Counted from the first letter of the stretch, positions 15,552 through 23,167 are shown. The stretch is DNA of 64,000 nt from Microvirga lenta (GCF_020532555.1 NZ_JAJBBR010000008.1:248001-312000); one strand, 5' to 3'. Numbers and translations: made by a program. The notes: generated from the sequence alone by a model not told the origin.

Positions 15552-16346
15552 ATGCGCATCCTGCCGTTCCTCATCGCCGCCTTCATGCTTTTCGCCGCTC
15601 CCGCGCAGGCCGTGCTGCTGGGCACCACGACCCGCGATCCGAACGGCCTGCGGCGCTCGGTGGTCTACATCGAGAACAGCGCGGGCGAGCTCTGCTCCGG
15701 CGCGGTGATCGCGCGGGACCTCGTGCTCACCGCCGCCCATTGCATGATGGACGTGGCGTCCTACCGGGTCGTCGCGGTGAACCGCGCCTTCCGTCCGCAG
15801 CGCTACGCGGTGGTGGCGATGGCGGTTCACCCGACCTTCGTGCACGGCACGACGCCGCGCACCCAACCCGGCGTGGACCTGGCGATCCTCAAACTCGGTC
15901 AGCCCCTCAGCCCCGACTACGCGCCGCTCGATCCGAGGCTCGCGGTGGACATCGACACGGGCAACCGGGTCACCATCGCGGGGTTCGGGCTTCTGTCCGA
16001 GCGGCAGCGGCGCACGGCGCGCATTCTGCGCCAGACGGATCTGGTCTCCCTCGGCCCGGTGGAGGTGGCGAACCGGGTGATCATCGTCGCCGACAGGACC
16101 CGGCTCGCCGAGACCACGGGCGCGGGCGCCTGCCGCGGCGATTCCGGAGGCCCCGTTCTGGCCGCGACCCGCGGCGGCTACCGCCTCCTCGGCATCGTCA
16201 GCTGGTCGAGCGGCGCCCTGCGCAGCCGCGACACCAGCGCCTGCGGCGGGCTGACGGCCGTGACGCCGATTTCCGAGCATCTGGGCTGGATCATGGAGGG
16301 CATCCGCTCCCTGGACGGAATCGGGCCCGCCTGGACGCGGCGCTGA
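15552..16346 (+). CDS. Secreted trypsin-like serine protease 2 (S1 family), inside the GTA cluster
   Basis: A 264-residue S1 peptidase. I chose ATG 15552 (MRILPFLIAAFMLFAAPAQA) because the upstream alternative is a TTG that would spoil the signal peptide. After cleavage the N-terminus is VLLGTTTRDPNG, not IVGG, so activation differs from its neighbour. The triad is H63 (LTAAHC), D109 (GVDLAIL) and S198 (CRGDSGGP). It shares with protease 1 the order signal peptide, triad and final CG disulfide region but is strongly diverged, so the pair is an old duplication or two acquisitions. It ends 447 bp before the capsid gene, in a repeat-filled gap. Confidence 0.91.
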   Translation: MRILPFLIAAFMLFAAPAQAVLLGTTTRDPNGLRRSVVYIENSAGELCSGAVIARDLVLTAAHCMMDVASYRVVAVNRAFRPQRYAVVAMAVHPTFVHGTTPRTQPGVDLAILKLGQPLSPDYAPLDPRLAVDIDTGNRVTIAGFGLLSERQRRTARILRQTDLVSLGPVEVANRVIIVADRTRLAETTGAGACRGDSGGPVLAATRGGYRLLGIVSWSSGALRSRDTSACGGLTAVTPISEHLGWIMEGIRSLDGIGPAWTRR

Positions 16347-16519
16347 GGGCGAAAACCGGGCTCCTCATCACCCTCCGTCCTTATCCTGAAAGTCTGGCTC
16401 TCGGGGCGCCGACAGCCCTCCTCCCCACGGAACTCGGGCCTGCCCCTGTTCACCGGTGGCGCTGACCGGCTCTCCTCCCCACGGACCTCGGGCTTGCCCG
16501 AGATCCGCATCCTCTTGCG

Positions 16520-16541
16520 CAAGTCGGGAACACCCGACTTG
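16520..16541. repeat. Perfect 9-bp hairpin replacing one arm of a family A repeat
   Basis: CAAGTCGGG-aaca-CCCGACTTG. It stands exactly where the family A copy at 16541 should have its CTCCTCCCCCTT arm. The same gap (16347-16793) contains no gene, only two upstream modules (near 16410 and 16465), this hairpin, and the family A and B elements. Confidence 0.8.
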
Positions 16542-16648
16542 CGGTGGGGAGGAGGTGGAGGTGGGGGTGTGGGCGCCACACCGTCATAGGCTATCGCTCA
16601 CACCCCCACCCTGGCCCTCCCCACAAGGGGGAGGGAATGAGGTCGCGC
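16541..16648. repeat. Palindromic repeat family A, copy 3 (altered left arm)
   Basis: GTGGGGAGGAGGTGGAGG, the CCGTCATAGGCTATCG-type loop, and an intact right hairpin CCCTCCCC-acaag-GGGGAGGG ending AATGAGGTCGCGC. The left hairpin is replaced by the perfect palindrome at 16520-16541. Confidence 0.85.
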
Positions 16649-16664
16649 TTCATGGGCCAGATTT

Positions 16665-16763
16665 GAGGGGCGGCGTAGCCGCGTCCCGAAGGATGGTTCC
16701 AGCGGTCTCCGGAAACGCCCTCGTGCTTCGAGACGGTCACTGCGTGACCTCCTCAGCATGAGG
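16665..16763. repeat. Palindromic repeat family B, copy 3
   Basis: GGCGGCGTAGCCGCGTCCCG, then AAGGATGGTTCCAG, and the reverse arm CTTCGAGACGGTCACTGCG with CTCCTCAGCATGAGG. The outer left arm is degraded. Confidence 0.7.
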
Positions 16764-16793
16764 GCTGTGGTGAGGCGATGATGACCCCGACTA

Positions 16794-18032
16794 TCAGCTC
16801 GCGAACTTCAGGAGCTTGATCGCCGCGAAGTCCTGCACGCCGCCGCCCACGCGCTTGGTGGTGTAGAACAGCACGTAGGGCTTGGCGGAGTAAGGATCGC
16901 GCAGCACGCGCATCCCGGCCCGGTCCACCACCAGATAGCCGCGCTTGAAGTCCCCGAAGGCGACCGCGCAGGCATCCGCCGCGATGTCAGGCATGTCCTC
17001 GGCCTCCACCACGGGAAAGCCCATCAGGGTCGCGGCCTGTCCGGCGCTCGCGGGCGGCGCCCAGAGATACTGGCCATTATCGTCCTTGAACCGGCGAATC
17101 GCGCTCTGCGTCTTGCGGTTCATCACGAAGGCGGCGTTCTGCCGGTAGCCGGCCTTCAGGGCGTAGATCAGCTCCACCAGTACGTCGGACGGGTTGGTGG
17201 CCGGAAAGCCCGCGCCGCCGGTCTGCACCGTGCCGAGGCGGCCCCATTCCCAGATCTCGTCCTCCACCGTGTCGGCGGCCAGAAAACCCTTCGGCTTGTT
17301 CACGCCGTCGCCGTTGACGAAGGCGGCGCCCTCCTGTTCGGCGAAGGCGGATTCGACCTCCTCCGCGATCCAGCGGTCGATATCGACCACCGCGTCGTCG
17401 AGAAGGGTCTGGGTCGCGGCCGGCATGGCATAGAGCTCCATGGCCGGGAAGCTCATCTCCGAAAGGGTCGGGCCCGCCGTCTGCGGCCGGGCCGCCGTCT
17501 CGCCGACCCAGCCGGTGGCCGGTCCCGAGGCCGAGAAGGCGCGCTTGTACTGCCCGCCGGAAATCACCCGCACGGACGAGATGGCACGGATCGGCGACAC
17601 CGCGGACAGGCGCCGCAGCACCTCGCGCTCCACGACATCGGGCACGAGATAGCCGCCGTCCGGTCCGGAGCCCGCCGACAGGGCCTTCTCCTCGAGCCGC
17701 TTGAGCCCCGAGGCCTCGCCGCTGCGGATATAGGCGTGGAACGCGGTCTTGTGCTCGGCCTGCGCCGGATCGCGCGCTCCCTCCCCGCCGTCGCCCAGGG
17801 GCGGGCGCGAGCGGTCGAGGGCCAGGCGGTCCAGGCGGCGCTTGGCGTCGTCGAGGGCGGCGTCGATGCGGGCGAGCTTCTCGTCCGTCACCACGTCGCC
17901 GGTCAGGCGCGTCTCGATCTCGCCGAGGCGGGTGTCGTTGGCGTCCTTGAAGGCCTCGAAGGCCCGGGCGAAATCCTCGAAGGCCTGGGCCACGTCGGCG
18001 GATTGCGCCTTGGTTTCAACAATGGGGATCAT
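16794..18032 (-). CDS. GTA g5 HK97-fold major capsid protein
   Basis: A 412-residue HK97-type major capsid protein (GTA gp5). The N-terminal 95 residues are a charged coiled-coil scaffolding delta domain (DTRLGEIETRLTGDVVTDEKLARIDAAL), removed by the g4 protease in related particles. The fold starts near SAGSGPDGGYLVPDVVEREVLRRL and continues through GWVGETAARPQT, MELYAMPAATQTLLDDA, EEVESAFAEQEGAAFVNGDG and a C-terminal GDFKRGYLVVDRAGMRVLRDP. I chose ATG 18032 over a TTG three codons upstream. The frame is complete. Confidence 0.95.
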   Translation of the reverse strand: MIPIVETKAQSADVAQAFEDFARAFEAFKDANDTRLGEIETRLTGDVVTDEKLARIDAALDDAKRRLDRLALDRSRPPLGDGGEGARDPAQAEHKTAFHAYIRSGEASGLKRLEEKALSAGSGPDGGYLVPDVVEREVLRRLSAVSPIRAISSVRVISGGQYKRAFSASGPATGWVGETAARPQTAGPTLSEMSFPAMELYAMPAATQTLLDDAVVDIDRWIAEEVESAFAEQEGAAFVNGDGVNKPKGFLAADTVEDEIWEWGRLGTVQTGGAGFPATNPSDVLVELIYALKAGYRQNAAFVMNRKTQSAIRRFKDDNGQYLWAPPASAGQAATLMGFPVVEAEDMPDIAADACAVAFGDFKRGYLVVDRAGMRVLRDPYSAKPYVLFYTTKRVGGGVQDFAAIKLLKFAS

Positions 18033-18062
18033 GTCACTCAATCGAATGGATGGATTTCAACG

Positions 18063-18086
18063 AAAAGGCCCGCCGGATGGCGGGCC
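18063..18086 (-). terminator. Intrinsic terminator just upstream of the capsid gene
   Basis: On the minus strand GGCCCGCC-ATCC-GGCGGGCC is followed by TTTT. It lies between the lipoprotein stop (18116) and the capsid ATG (18032). It would end transcripts from the g4 side unless read through or overridden. Confidence 0.65.
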
Positions 18087-18115
18087 CTGCGGTTTTCCCT
18101 CGGTGAGGGAAAGGG

Positions 18116-18331
18116 TCAGCGGCGACGGCGAACCGTGCGCGTATTGTCCTGAACCGTGTCGACCACCGTGGGCGCCGTCGCGGCGCCCACGGCGCCGCCG
18201 GCGATTGCGCCGACAGGACCGGCCACCGCACCGACGCCCGCGCCGACGGCCGCGCCGCCGATCCGCTCCTCGGTGGTGGTGCAGGCCGCGGCCGCGAGGG
18301 CCAGGAGAGCGACAAATCCAAGCTTCTTCAT
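18116..18331 (-). CDS. Small glycine-zipper lipoprotein between g4 and g5
   Basis: A 71-residue predicted lipoprotein. MKKLGFVALLALAAAAC has its lipobox at AAAC (C17), followed by TTTEERIGGAAVGAGVGAVAG and two further glycine-zipper repeats, then a basic VRRRR end. ATG 18331 has a strong GGGAGG Shine-Dalgarno 5 nt upstream. Such proteins are outer-membrane-associated host lipoproteins, and no GTA component of this type is known to me. It is followed by a terminator, so it looks like an independent inserted unit. Confidence 0.85.
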   Translation of the reverse strand: MKKLGFVALLALAAAACTTTEERIGGAAVGAGVGAVAGPVGAIAGGAVGAATAPTVVDTVQDNTRTVRRRR

Positions 18332-18435
18332 CAAAACCTCCCAGGCGAGCGGACTTGAGATACCGGACACCCGAAGATGCCCGCAGCGTCCGCCCCTCTG
18401 CGGGCTTTCAGCTAACGCGCTGTCGCAGCTAAGGT

Positions 18436-18972
18436 TCAGGGGAACAATCGGGCCGCGGCCCGGCGGATCGCGCCCGCCAGATCGGGCCTGCCGCCCTTCA
18501 CGCTCGCCACGCGGGCGCCGGGCAGCATGGGGAAGGTCACGACGGAGATTTCCCACAGGTCGAGCTTTTCGAGCCGGCGCAGGCCGGTGGGCCGCTCGGC
18601 CCGGGCGCGCTCGACGCGAAAGCCGATGGACAGCCCGTCGACCGCGCCGTCGCGCATCAACGCATGGATCTCCCGCGCCCGCTCGACCGCGAGGTTGAGC
18701 CTGCCGCGCACGAAGAGGCCGCGCCGGTCCTCCTCGATGGCGAGCCAGCGTCCGATGGGCTCGGACGGATCGTGCTGCCAGAGCAGGCGCACGGCGGCGG
18801 CGCCGCGCTTGGCGAGGCTGTCGGCGAAGGCGCCGGGCATCACCACGTCCTTGCCGAGATCGGCGATGCCGAACAGGCTGGCATAGCCCTCGAACACCCC
18901 GTCCGCCTCGACGGTGCTCAGCGGCTCGGCCAGGAGCTTCACCTCGCGGGTGAAAGGGGTGCGGGCCTTCAT
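18436..18972 (-). CDS. GTA g4 HK97-family prohead protease
   Basis: A 178-residue U35-type prohead protease. The catalytic His is H67 (LLWQHDPSEPIG) and the serine S115 (DGLSIGFRV), followed by LEKLDLWEISVVTFPMLP. The start ATG 18972 overlaps the stop of the small gene upstream (ATGA). It trims the capsid delta domain during head assembly. The core frame is intact, and the Arg-rich C-terminus (RRAAARLFP) is short. Confidence 0.93.
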   Translation of the reverse strand: MKARTPFTREVKLLAEPLSTVEADGVFEGYASLFGIADLGKDVVMPGAFADSLAKRGAAAVRLLWQHDPSEPIGRWLAIEEDRRGLFVRGRLNLAVERAREIHALMRDGAVDGLSIGFRVERARAERPTGLRRLEKLDLWEISVVTFPMLPGARVASVKGGRPDLAGAIRRAAARLFP

Positions 18973-19142
18973 CGCGCACCGCCGCGGGCGGCCTTCAGCG
19001 GGCGGGCGTCGAGCTTTTCGAGCTGGCGCACGAAATCGCGGAACACGAGCGAGGCGCGGCTCTGCGTCTCGCGCGCCGCCTTGGGCTTGCGGGCGGGGCG
19101 GGTCGAGGCGCGGCAAGGGGCGTTGGAAGCGGCGCGGGTCAT
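18969..19142 (-). CDS. Small basic GTA-linked protein (g3.5-like, second of two)
   Basis: A 57-residue, Arg/Lys/Ala-rich protein (MTRAASNAPCRASTRPARK, then VFRDFVRQLEKLDARP). Its start overlaps the stop of the preceding small gene, and its stop overlaps the g4 start (both ATGA). The region between portal and prohead protease carries the small g3.5 gene in R. capsulatus. Positional equivalence is all I can claim, and the function is unknown. Confidence 0.6.
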   Translation of the reverse strand: MTRAASNAPCRASTRPARKPKAARETQSRASLVFRDFVRQLEKLDARPLKAARGGAR

Positions 19143-19339
19143 GGGGTGTCTCCCGAGTGGCGGCGGTTGAAGAGGGCGAGCTCGCGCACGAAGGCGTCGA
19201 AGCGGCGGTTGGCCGCGAACAGATCGCGCAGGGTCATGGCGAGCAGCGCGGAGGCCCCGCTCGCCCAAACGAACAGGGCGAGATGGGCAAGGTCGCCGCG
19301 CCGGATCACGGCTTCGGCGACCTGATCGAAAATGTTCAT
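19139..19339 (-). CDS. Small membrane protein (g3.5-like, first of two)
   Basis: A 66-residue protein with one membrane segment (about 20-37, LALFVWASGASALLAMTL) and a positively charged C-terminus (RDLFAANRRFDAFVRELALFNRR). ATG 19339 begins MNIFDQVAEAVIRRGDLAH. It is translationally coupled to the next small gene. Its position matches GTA g3.5 between the portal and protease genes. Upstream it faces the divergent DUF4174 gene. Confidence 0.65.
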   Translation of the reverse strand: MNIFDQVAEAVIRRGDLAHLALFVWASGASALLAMTLRDLFAANRRFDAFVRELALFNRRHSGDTP

Positions 19340-19501
19340 GATTTGTTCTAGCCTGGATATGGGGGAATACGGAGAGGTGAACGAGGCGCGGTGCAACCCG
19401 CGCCCGTCCGGCGGCTTACCTCCTGGTCCGGGCGGCAGGTTCGGGTCGCCCCTGTGGCCGATCCGAAAGCCGCCGTCGTCATTGCCGATGGAGCCTCAGC
19501 C

Positions 19502-19864
19502 ATGCCGTCGTCCTGGCACGACAAGCGCGTCCTTCTCGTCTTCGCCGATGCAGCCGGCCCGCGGGTCGACGAGCAGACCGGCGCCTTCCTGTCCGACCGC
19601 GATGCGCTCGCGGAGCGCGACATGGTCGTCCTCGCGGTGGTCGGCGACCGGGTCGATCCCGTTTTCGGAGACGCCCCCTCCGGCGCCGACGCGGCGGCCC
19701 TGCGGGCCCGTTACGGCGTGGAGGCCGGAACGCCTTTCACGGCCCTGCTGATCGGCAAGAACGGCGGCGTGAAGCGGCGCGAGCACAAACCCGTGACCCC
19801 GGCCGAGATCTTCGGGCTGATCGACACCATGCCGATGCGAAGGGCGGAGATGCGGGAGCAATAG
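19502..19864 (+). CDS. DUF4174 protein, opposite strand inside the GTA cluster
   Basis: A 120-residue protein with the thioredoxin-like DUF4174 pattern: SWHDKRVLLVFADAAGPRVDEQ, RDALAERDMVVLAVVGD, GVEAGTPFTALLIGKNGGVKRRE and a final IFGLIDTMPMRRAEMRE. ATG 19502 has GGAG 8 nt upstream. DUF4174 proteins are usually chromosomal, not phage. It is divergent from the g3.5-like genes and convergent with the PD-(D/E)XK-like gene (13 bp apart), so it interrupts the head operon. Function unknown. Confidence 0.85.
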   Translation: MPSSWHDKRVLLVFADAAGPRVDEQTGAFLSDRDALAERDMVVLAVVGDRVDPVFGDAPSGADAAALRARYGVEAGTPFTALLIGKNGGVKRREHKPVTPAEIFGLIDTMPMRRAEMREQ

Positions 19865-19877
19865 GGCCCGAACGCCC

Positions 19878-20450
19878 TCACGCCGACCCACTGACCGGAG
19901 TTTCAAAGCCCGATCTCGCCCGGCGAACTCTCTCGACGCTCGCCAGGAGGTCGGCGTATCCGACCGGCTCGGCAAGACTCCGTACGCGCGAAAGAGTGAT
20001 GGTCTTGTTGTTCGGCAACAGGTCGGATGGCGTCACATGGAAGATCCACTGCGAGGGGTCGCGATGGTCGGCCGTGTCGTCACTCACAGGATGGAAGGCG
20101 AAAACATAGAGGTTGGCGAGACGGCCTGCCGTCTCGTTTTGCTGCCAATTGCCTCCCTCCACCCAGTGGCCACTACGCGCTTCGATGTCGAATCTGGGAG
20201 ATTGCGGACGCTTCGGTCGCGTGGACCAGGATTGTCTGGCCGCTGACTGCTTGACTTCGAGGCGCGTTCCATCCGCGTGTTCGAAGTCCCAGCCGGCCCA
20301 GTCCCCTGAGCACCATCGCCACTCGGGCCGCAATGCGCAGTCGACGATCAACTCGGCCACCAGGGCTCTCAGATTGTTGACGATCAATGGCTTGCCGAAC
20401 GCGACTTCGGCGGCCTGCTGCTTGATCTGTTCGGGTAACGGCAACTGCAT
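19878..20450 (-). CDS. Putative PD-(D/E)XK-fold nuclease-like protein
   Basis: A 190-residue soluble protein. The segment D55-F-E followed by L64-E65-V66-K67-Q-S-A (GWDFEHADGTRLEVKQSA) matches the D-x(n)-E-x-K core of restriction-endonuclease-like folds. A preceding helix with E33 (VAELIVDCAL) and a following beta/alpha region (LYVFAFHPV) fit the fold too. It is AT-richer than g3 and g4. It lies between the portal and g3.5-like genes, where GTAs have no nuclease, so it looks acquired. A role in DNA processing or in defence is inference from the motif only. Confidence 0.6.
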   Translation of the reverse strand: MQLPLPEQIKQQAAEVAFGKPLIVNNLRALVAELIVDCALRPEWRWCSGDWAGWDFEHADGTRLEVKQSAARQSWSTRPKRPQSPRFDIEARSGHWVEGGNWQQNETAGRLANLYVFAFHPVSDDTADHRDPSQWIFHVTPSDLLPNNKTITLSRVRSLAEPVGYADLLASVERVRRARSGFETPVSGSA

Positions 20451-20617
20451 GTCAGGACGGCGCTCTCCTCAACCTGCGATATATGAAACATGATTGCAGA
20501 AAACATTCCACACCCGTGCCCGCTTCCCGCCGTCGTCTTCGCGGGGGCTGTCGCTGGAAACAGGCCCTTGGCTCACGCCGAATGGCACTGCGTCCTCTCC
20601 CACGTGGCGGTGTCCAG

Positions 20618-20736
20618 CGCGACGTCCTTCCCTCCCCCTTGTGGGGAGGGCCAGGGTGGGGGTGTGAGCGATAGCCTATGAAGGTGTGGCGCCCACACCC
20701 CCACCTCCACCTCCTCCCCACAAGGGGGAGGAGAGC
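20618..20736. repeat. Palindromic repeat family A, copy 4
   Basis: CCCTCCCC-cttgt-GGGGAGGG, the loop GATAGCCTATGAAGGTGTG, and CTCCTCCCC-acaag-GGGGAGGAG. The orientation is the same as copy 2, but the loop is inverted relative to its arms. Confidence 0.87.
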
Positions 20737-20790
20737 CGGTCGGCGCGTCCGAGGTCCGTGGGGAGGAGAGCCGGTCGGCTCCACTCGCGT
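20735..20790. repeat. Tandem pair of the short repeat module (E)
   Basis: Two direct copies of a unit ending GTGGGGAGGAGAGCCGGTCGG, one behind the family A element and one about 28 bp further on. The rest of the 20451-21045 gap holds family A and C elements and no gene. Confidence 0.6.
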
Positions 20791-20849
20791 CATGGCCGGG
20801 CCTGTCCCGGCCACCCACGCCTTCAAGCGGCATTGAGTGCTCCCACGCC

Positions 20850-21014
20850 CGTCATTCCGGGGCGGCTCGTCAGAGCCGCGCCCGGAACCCATAAACGTCA
20901 GCATCGCAGGAAGGAGCGACAACATTGCCGCTCATCCTGAACCGTCAGCGGTTCTGGGTTTGCCCGCTTCGTGTGCCCCTTCGGGTCGGGCTCCGCTACG
21001 CGGCCCCGGAATGA
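20850..21014. repeat. Palindromic repeat family C, copy 3
   Basis: The arms CCCGTCATTCCGGGGCGG and GCGGCCCCGGAATGATTG are inverted. GAACCCATAAACGTCAGC pairs with the CGTCAGCGGTTCTGGGTT side. An extra GCCCCTTCGGGTCGGGCTCC block widens it compared with copies 1 and 2. Confidence 0.8.
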
Positions 21015-21045
21015 TTGAGGTGGCGCATCGAAACATCTGTGCCGC

Positions 21046-22197
21046 TCACCGCCGCCCGTATCCCACCGCCTCGCGTTTCTCGTCGTCCGTGAGAAACGCC
21101 GCCGCCGAGACGCGCCGCCACAGGCTTTCGCGCTCCTCGGCCAGCGCCTCGATGGCGTCGAGGTCGGGCATGAGCGTCAGCGTCTCGCCAAAGGCAGGCG
21201 AGAGCCAGTGCGCGAGGGCTTCGGCCGTGCGGCGCACCAGCGGGATGACCGTCTGGCGGTAGAAGGCGCGGTTGGCCTCCGCATAGTTCGCATGGGTGTT
21301 GTCGCCGGAAAGTCCGAGCAGCAGCGGCGGCACGCCGAAGGCGAGCGCGATCTCCCGCGCGGCGGCCGCCTTGGCCTCGACGAAGTCCATGTCCTTCGGC
21401 GACAGCGACAGAGGCTTCCAATCGAGGCCGCCTTCCAGCAGCAGCGGGCGGCCCGCATTGGCGGAGCCCTGGTATTGCGTGTCGAGCTCCCCTTTGAGCC
21501 GGTCGAACTGCGCATCCGTGAGTGACGCGCCGCCGACCACCAGCGCGCCGGAGGGCCGCGCCGCGTTGTCGAGGAGCGCCTTGTTCCAGGCGCCCGCCGC
21601 GTTGTGGATGTCGAGGGCGGTGGCGGCCGCCTCCATGGGCGACAGGCCGTAATGATCGTCCGCCGGATGGAACAGGGTGAGGTGCAGGACCGGCGGCACT
21701 GTCTCCCCGGCCCTCGGCGCGAAGCGGATCGTCTCGCCGCCCACGGCGTAGTTGTAGGCGGCGGGCCAGCCGTCCGCGCCCGGCACCACGCGCATCCGGT
21801 CGGGACGCAGCGCGTGGAGTTCGCGCGGCATACCGTCCACCTGCACGGCTTCCACATAGGCATTGCCGGACACCATGAGATGCCCGTAGACGCTCTCCAG
21901 GAAACGCTGCCCCTCCTCCCGCATGTTGGGCCGGGCGAGAAGCGCCAGGAGCGGATGCTCGACGAGTTCCCCTGCCCCGCGCCTGAGCACCAGCGGCAGC
22001 GACGCCGCCGCCTCGGCCACCAGCCGCACGGCGCGATGCACGACGGCGTTCTTCTGGAATCCCTCGCGCGAGAGCGCCGTGTAATCCCGCGGCGTCCAGA
22101 CGGGATGTCCCGCCACGTAGAGCGCGATGGCCCCTTGCGTGCGCGAGGCCTTGGCTTCGGGCGGCGCCTGAAGCCAGCGGGTCAGCAGATCGATCAT
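21046..22197 (-). CDS. GTA g3 portal protein (HK97 family)
   Basis: A 383-residue portal protein. ATG 22197 (MIDLLTRWLQAPPEAKASR) gives the family N-terminus. Characteristic blocks are WTPRDYTALSREGFQKNAVVHRAVRLVA, VYGHLMVSGNAYVE, LRPDRMRVVPG, FHPADDHYGLSPMEAA, WNKALLDNAARPSGAL and FGVPPLLLGLSGDNTHANYAEANRAFYRQTV. It forms the dodecameric channel through which the terminase packs DNA. The frame is complete. A DUF2267 gene and an ABM-fold gene separate it from the terminase. Confidence 0.95.
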   Translation of the reverse strand: MIDLLTRWLQAPPEAKASRTQGAIALYVAGHPVWTPRDYTALSREGFQKNAVVHRAVRLVAEAAASLPLVLRRGAGELVEHPLLALLARPNMREEGQRFLESVYGHLMVSGNAYVEAVQVDGMPRELHALRPDRMRVVPGADGWPAAYNYAVGGETIRFAPRAGETVPPVLHLTLFHPADDHYGLSPMEAAATALDIHNAAGAWNKALLDNAARPSGALVVGGASLTDAQFDRLKGELDTQYQGSANAGRPLLLEGGLDWKPLSLSPKDMDFVEAKAAAAREIALAFGVPPLLLGLSGDNTHANYAEANRAFYRQTVIPLVRRTAEALAHWLSPAFGETLTLMPDLDAIEALAEERESLWRRVSAAAFLTDDEKREAVGYGRR

Positions 22198-22291
22198 GAA
22201 AAAGGCTCCTGCCCCGGCGGGGCGAAGACGGGTGGATGCGGCGACGGTCCGGTTCAGCCGCCATGAGGCCCGTAAAGAGGCCCGTATCGGA

Positions 22292-22711
22292 TCAGGCGCT
22301 CCAGAATTCCCGCGCCGCCGCCGGCAATTCGGCGAGGACCCGGTCCAGCCCGGCCCCGTCCGCGTGGCGCCGCAGGGCCGCCGCCACGTCCCGGATCGAG
22401 CTGTCGGGCGCAAAGTTGTGGTGGCGGCGGACGGCCTGCACCTCCCGGGTCATTGCGGCGCGATCCGCGAAGGGAAGCCTCGGCTCGTCCACGTCCCAAT
22501 CGGTCACGAACAGCGCCCGCAGGACGGGCGGCAGCGCGTTGGCGAAGCGGATCGCCTCCTTCACCGCGAGGCGGCGGCGGAAGACCTGGAGAACGGCCTG
22601 CACCATCGTGTAGGTCTGGTTGCGGGTCGCAAGGCCCGCGAGATCCCGCGCATCGGCCAGGAATCTCTCGAAATCCTCCGAGGCGTGCTGGAACTCCATC
22701 GGTATCGTCAT
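22292..22711 (-). CDS. DUF2267 protein between terminase and portal
   Basis: A 139-residue helical protein with the DUF2267 duplication pattern: FERFLADARDLAGLATRNQTYTMVQAVLQVFRRRL with FANALPPVLRALFVTDWD, then TREVQAVRRHHN and a C-terminal half repeat. DUF2267 proteins are cytoplasmic proteins of unknown function found in soil proteobacteria and actinobacteria. It is on the GTA strand and would be co-transcribed with the portal gene, but GTA clusters do not normally contain it. Confidence 0.85.
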   Translation of the reverse strand: MTIPMEFQHASEDFERFLADARDLAGLATRNQTYTMVQAVLQVFRRRLAVKEAIRFANALPPVLRALFVTDWDVDEPRLPFADRAAMTREVQAVRRHHNFAPDSSIRDVAAALRRHADGAGLDRVLAELPAAAREFWSA

Positions 22712-22795
22712 GGGCCGTCCGGTCCGTCCGTGTCGCGATGCTTCACGAACCGGGTCATAGCACGATCCCGTCCGGGGCGTGCGCGGTCGGCCTTC

Positions 22796-22845
22796 CGCCT
22801 CATCCCGAGGAGCAGCCGGCAGGCCGTGTCCCGCGGGAACGACCC
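22796..22845. repeat. Family B repeat fragment
   Basis: CGCCTCATCCCGAGGAG followed by CAGCCGGCAGG and CGTGTCCCG. It is one arm of family B in the gap between the DUF2267 and ABM-fold genes. Confidence 0.6.
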
Positions 22846-22855
22846 GGAGCGCCGG

Positions 22856-23167
22856 TCATGCCATCACGACGCCCTGCATGGCGGTGTCCTTCATGGCCGC
22901 CACCTCCAGGAACCGCGCGGTCGGCTCGCCCTCGACCATCGGCGCCATCTGGGCCCAGAGGGCCCTGGCGTGCGGCAGGGCATCACGGGCGGCCCGCTCG
23001 TCGTCGAAGATCGCCAGGACGAAGAACTCGCCGCCGGTGTCCATCATCCCGATCCATTGCCGCAGCCCCGGCTGGGCATAGATCGCGGCCTCGTTCTGCT
23101 CGCGCCAGCGGCGCAGCTCTTCGAGCTTGTCGGGCTTGACGCGGAACGTCGTCAATCGTGCGTACAT
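22856..23167 (-). CDS. ABM-fold (antibiotic biosynthesis monooxygenase-like) protein
   Basis: A 103-residue dimeric alpha/beta-barrel type protein: MYARLTTFRVKPDKLEELRRW, GLRQWIGMMDTGGEFFVLAIFDD and a final helix region (FLEVAAMKD). ATG 23167 is preceded by a strong GAGGAGG. Members range from quinol monooxygenases to heme-degrading enzymes, and no residue here identifies the reaction. It lies between g2 and the portal genes on the GTA strand but has its own strong ribosome site and is probably a host gene. Confidence 0.8.
   Translation of the reverse strand: MYARLTTFRVKPDKLEELRRWREQNEAAIYAQPGLRQWIGMMDTGGEFFVLAIFDDERAARDALPHARALWAQMAPMVEGEPTARFLEVAAMKDTAMQGVVMA

Noticed and set aside
20996-22264. 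A 422-codon frame overlapping the portal gene
   Set aside because: It is the same strand in another frame. The portal frame carries all conserved blocks.
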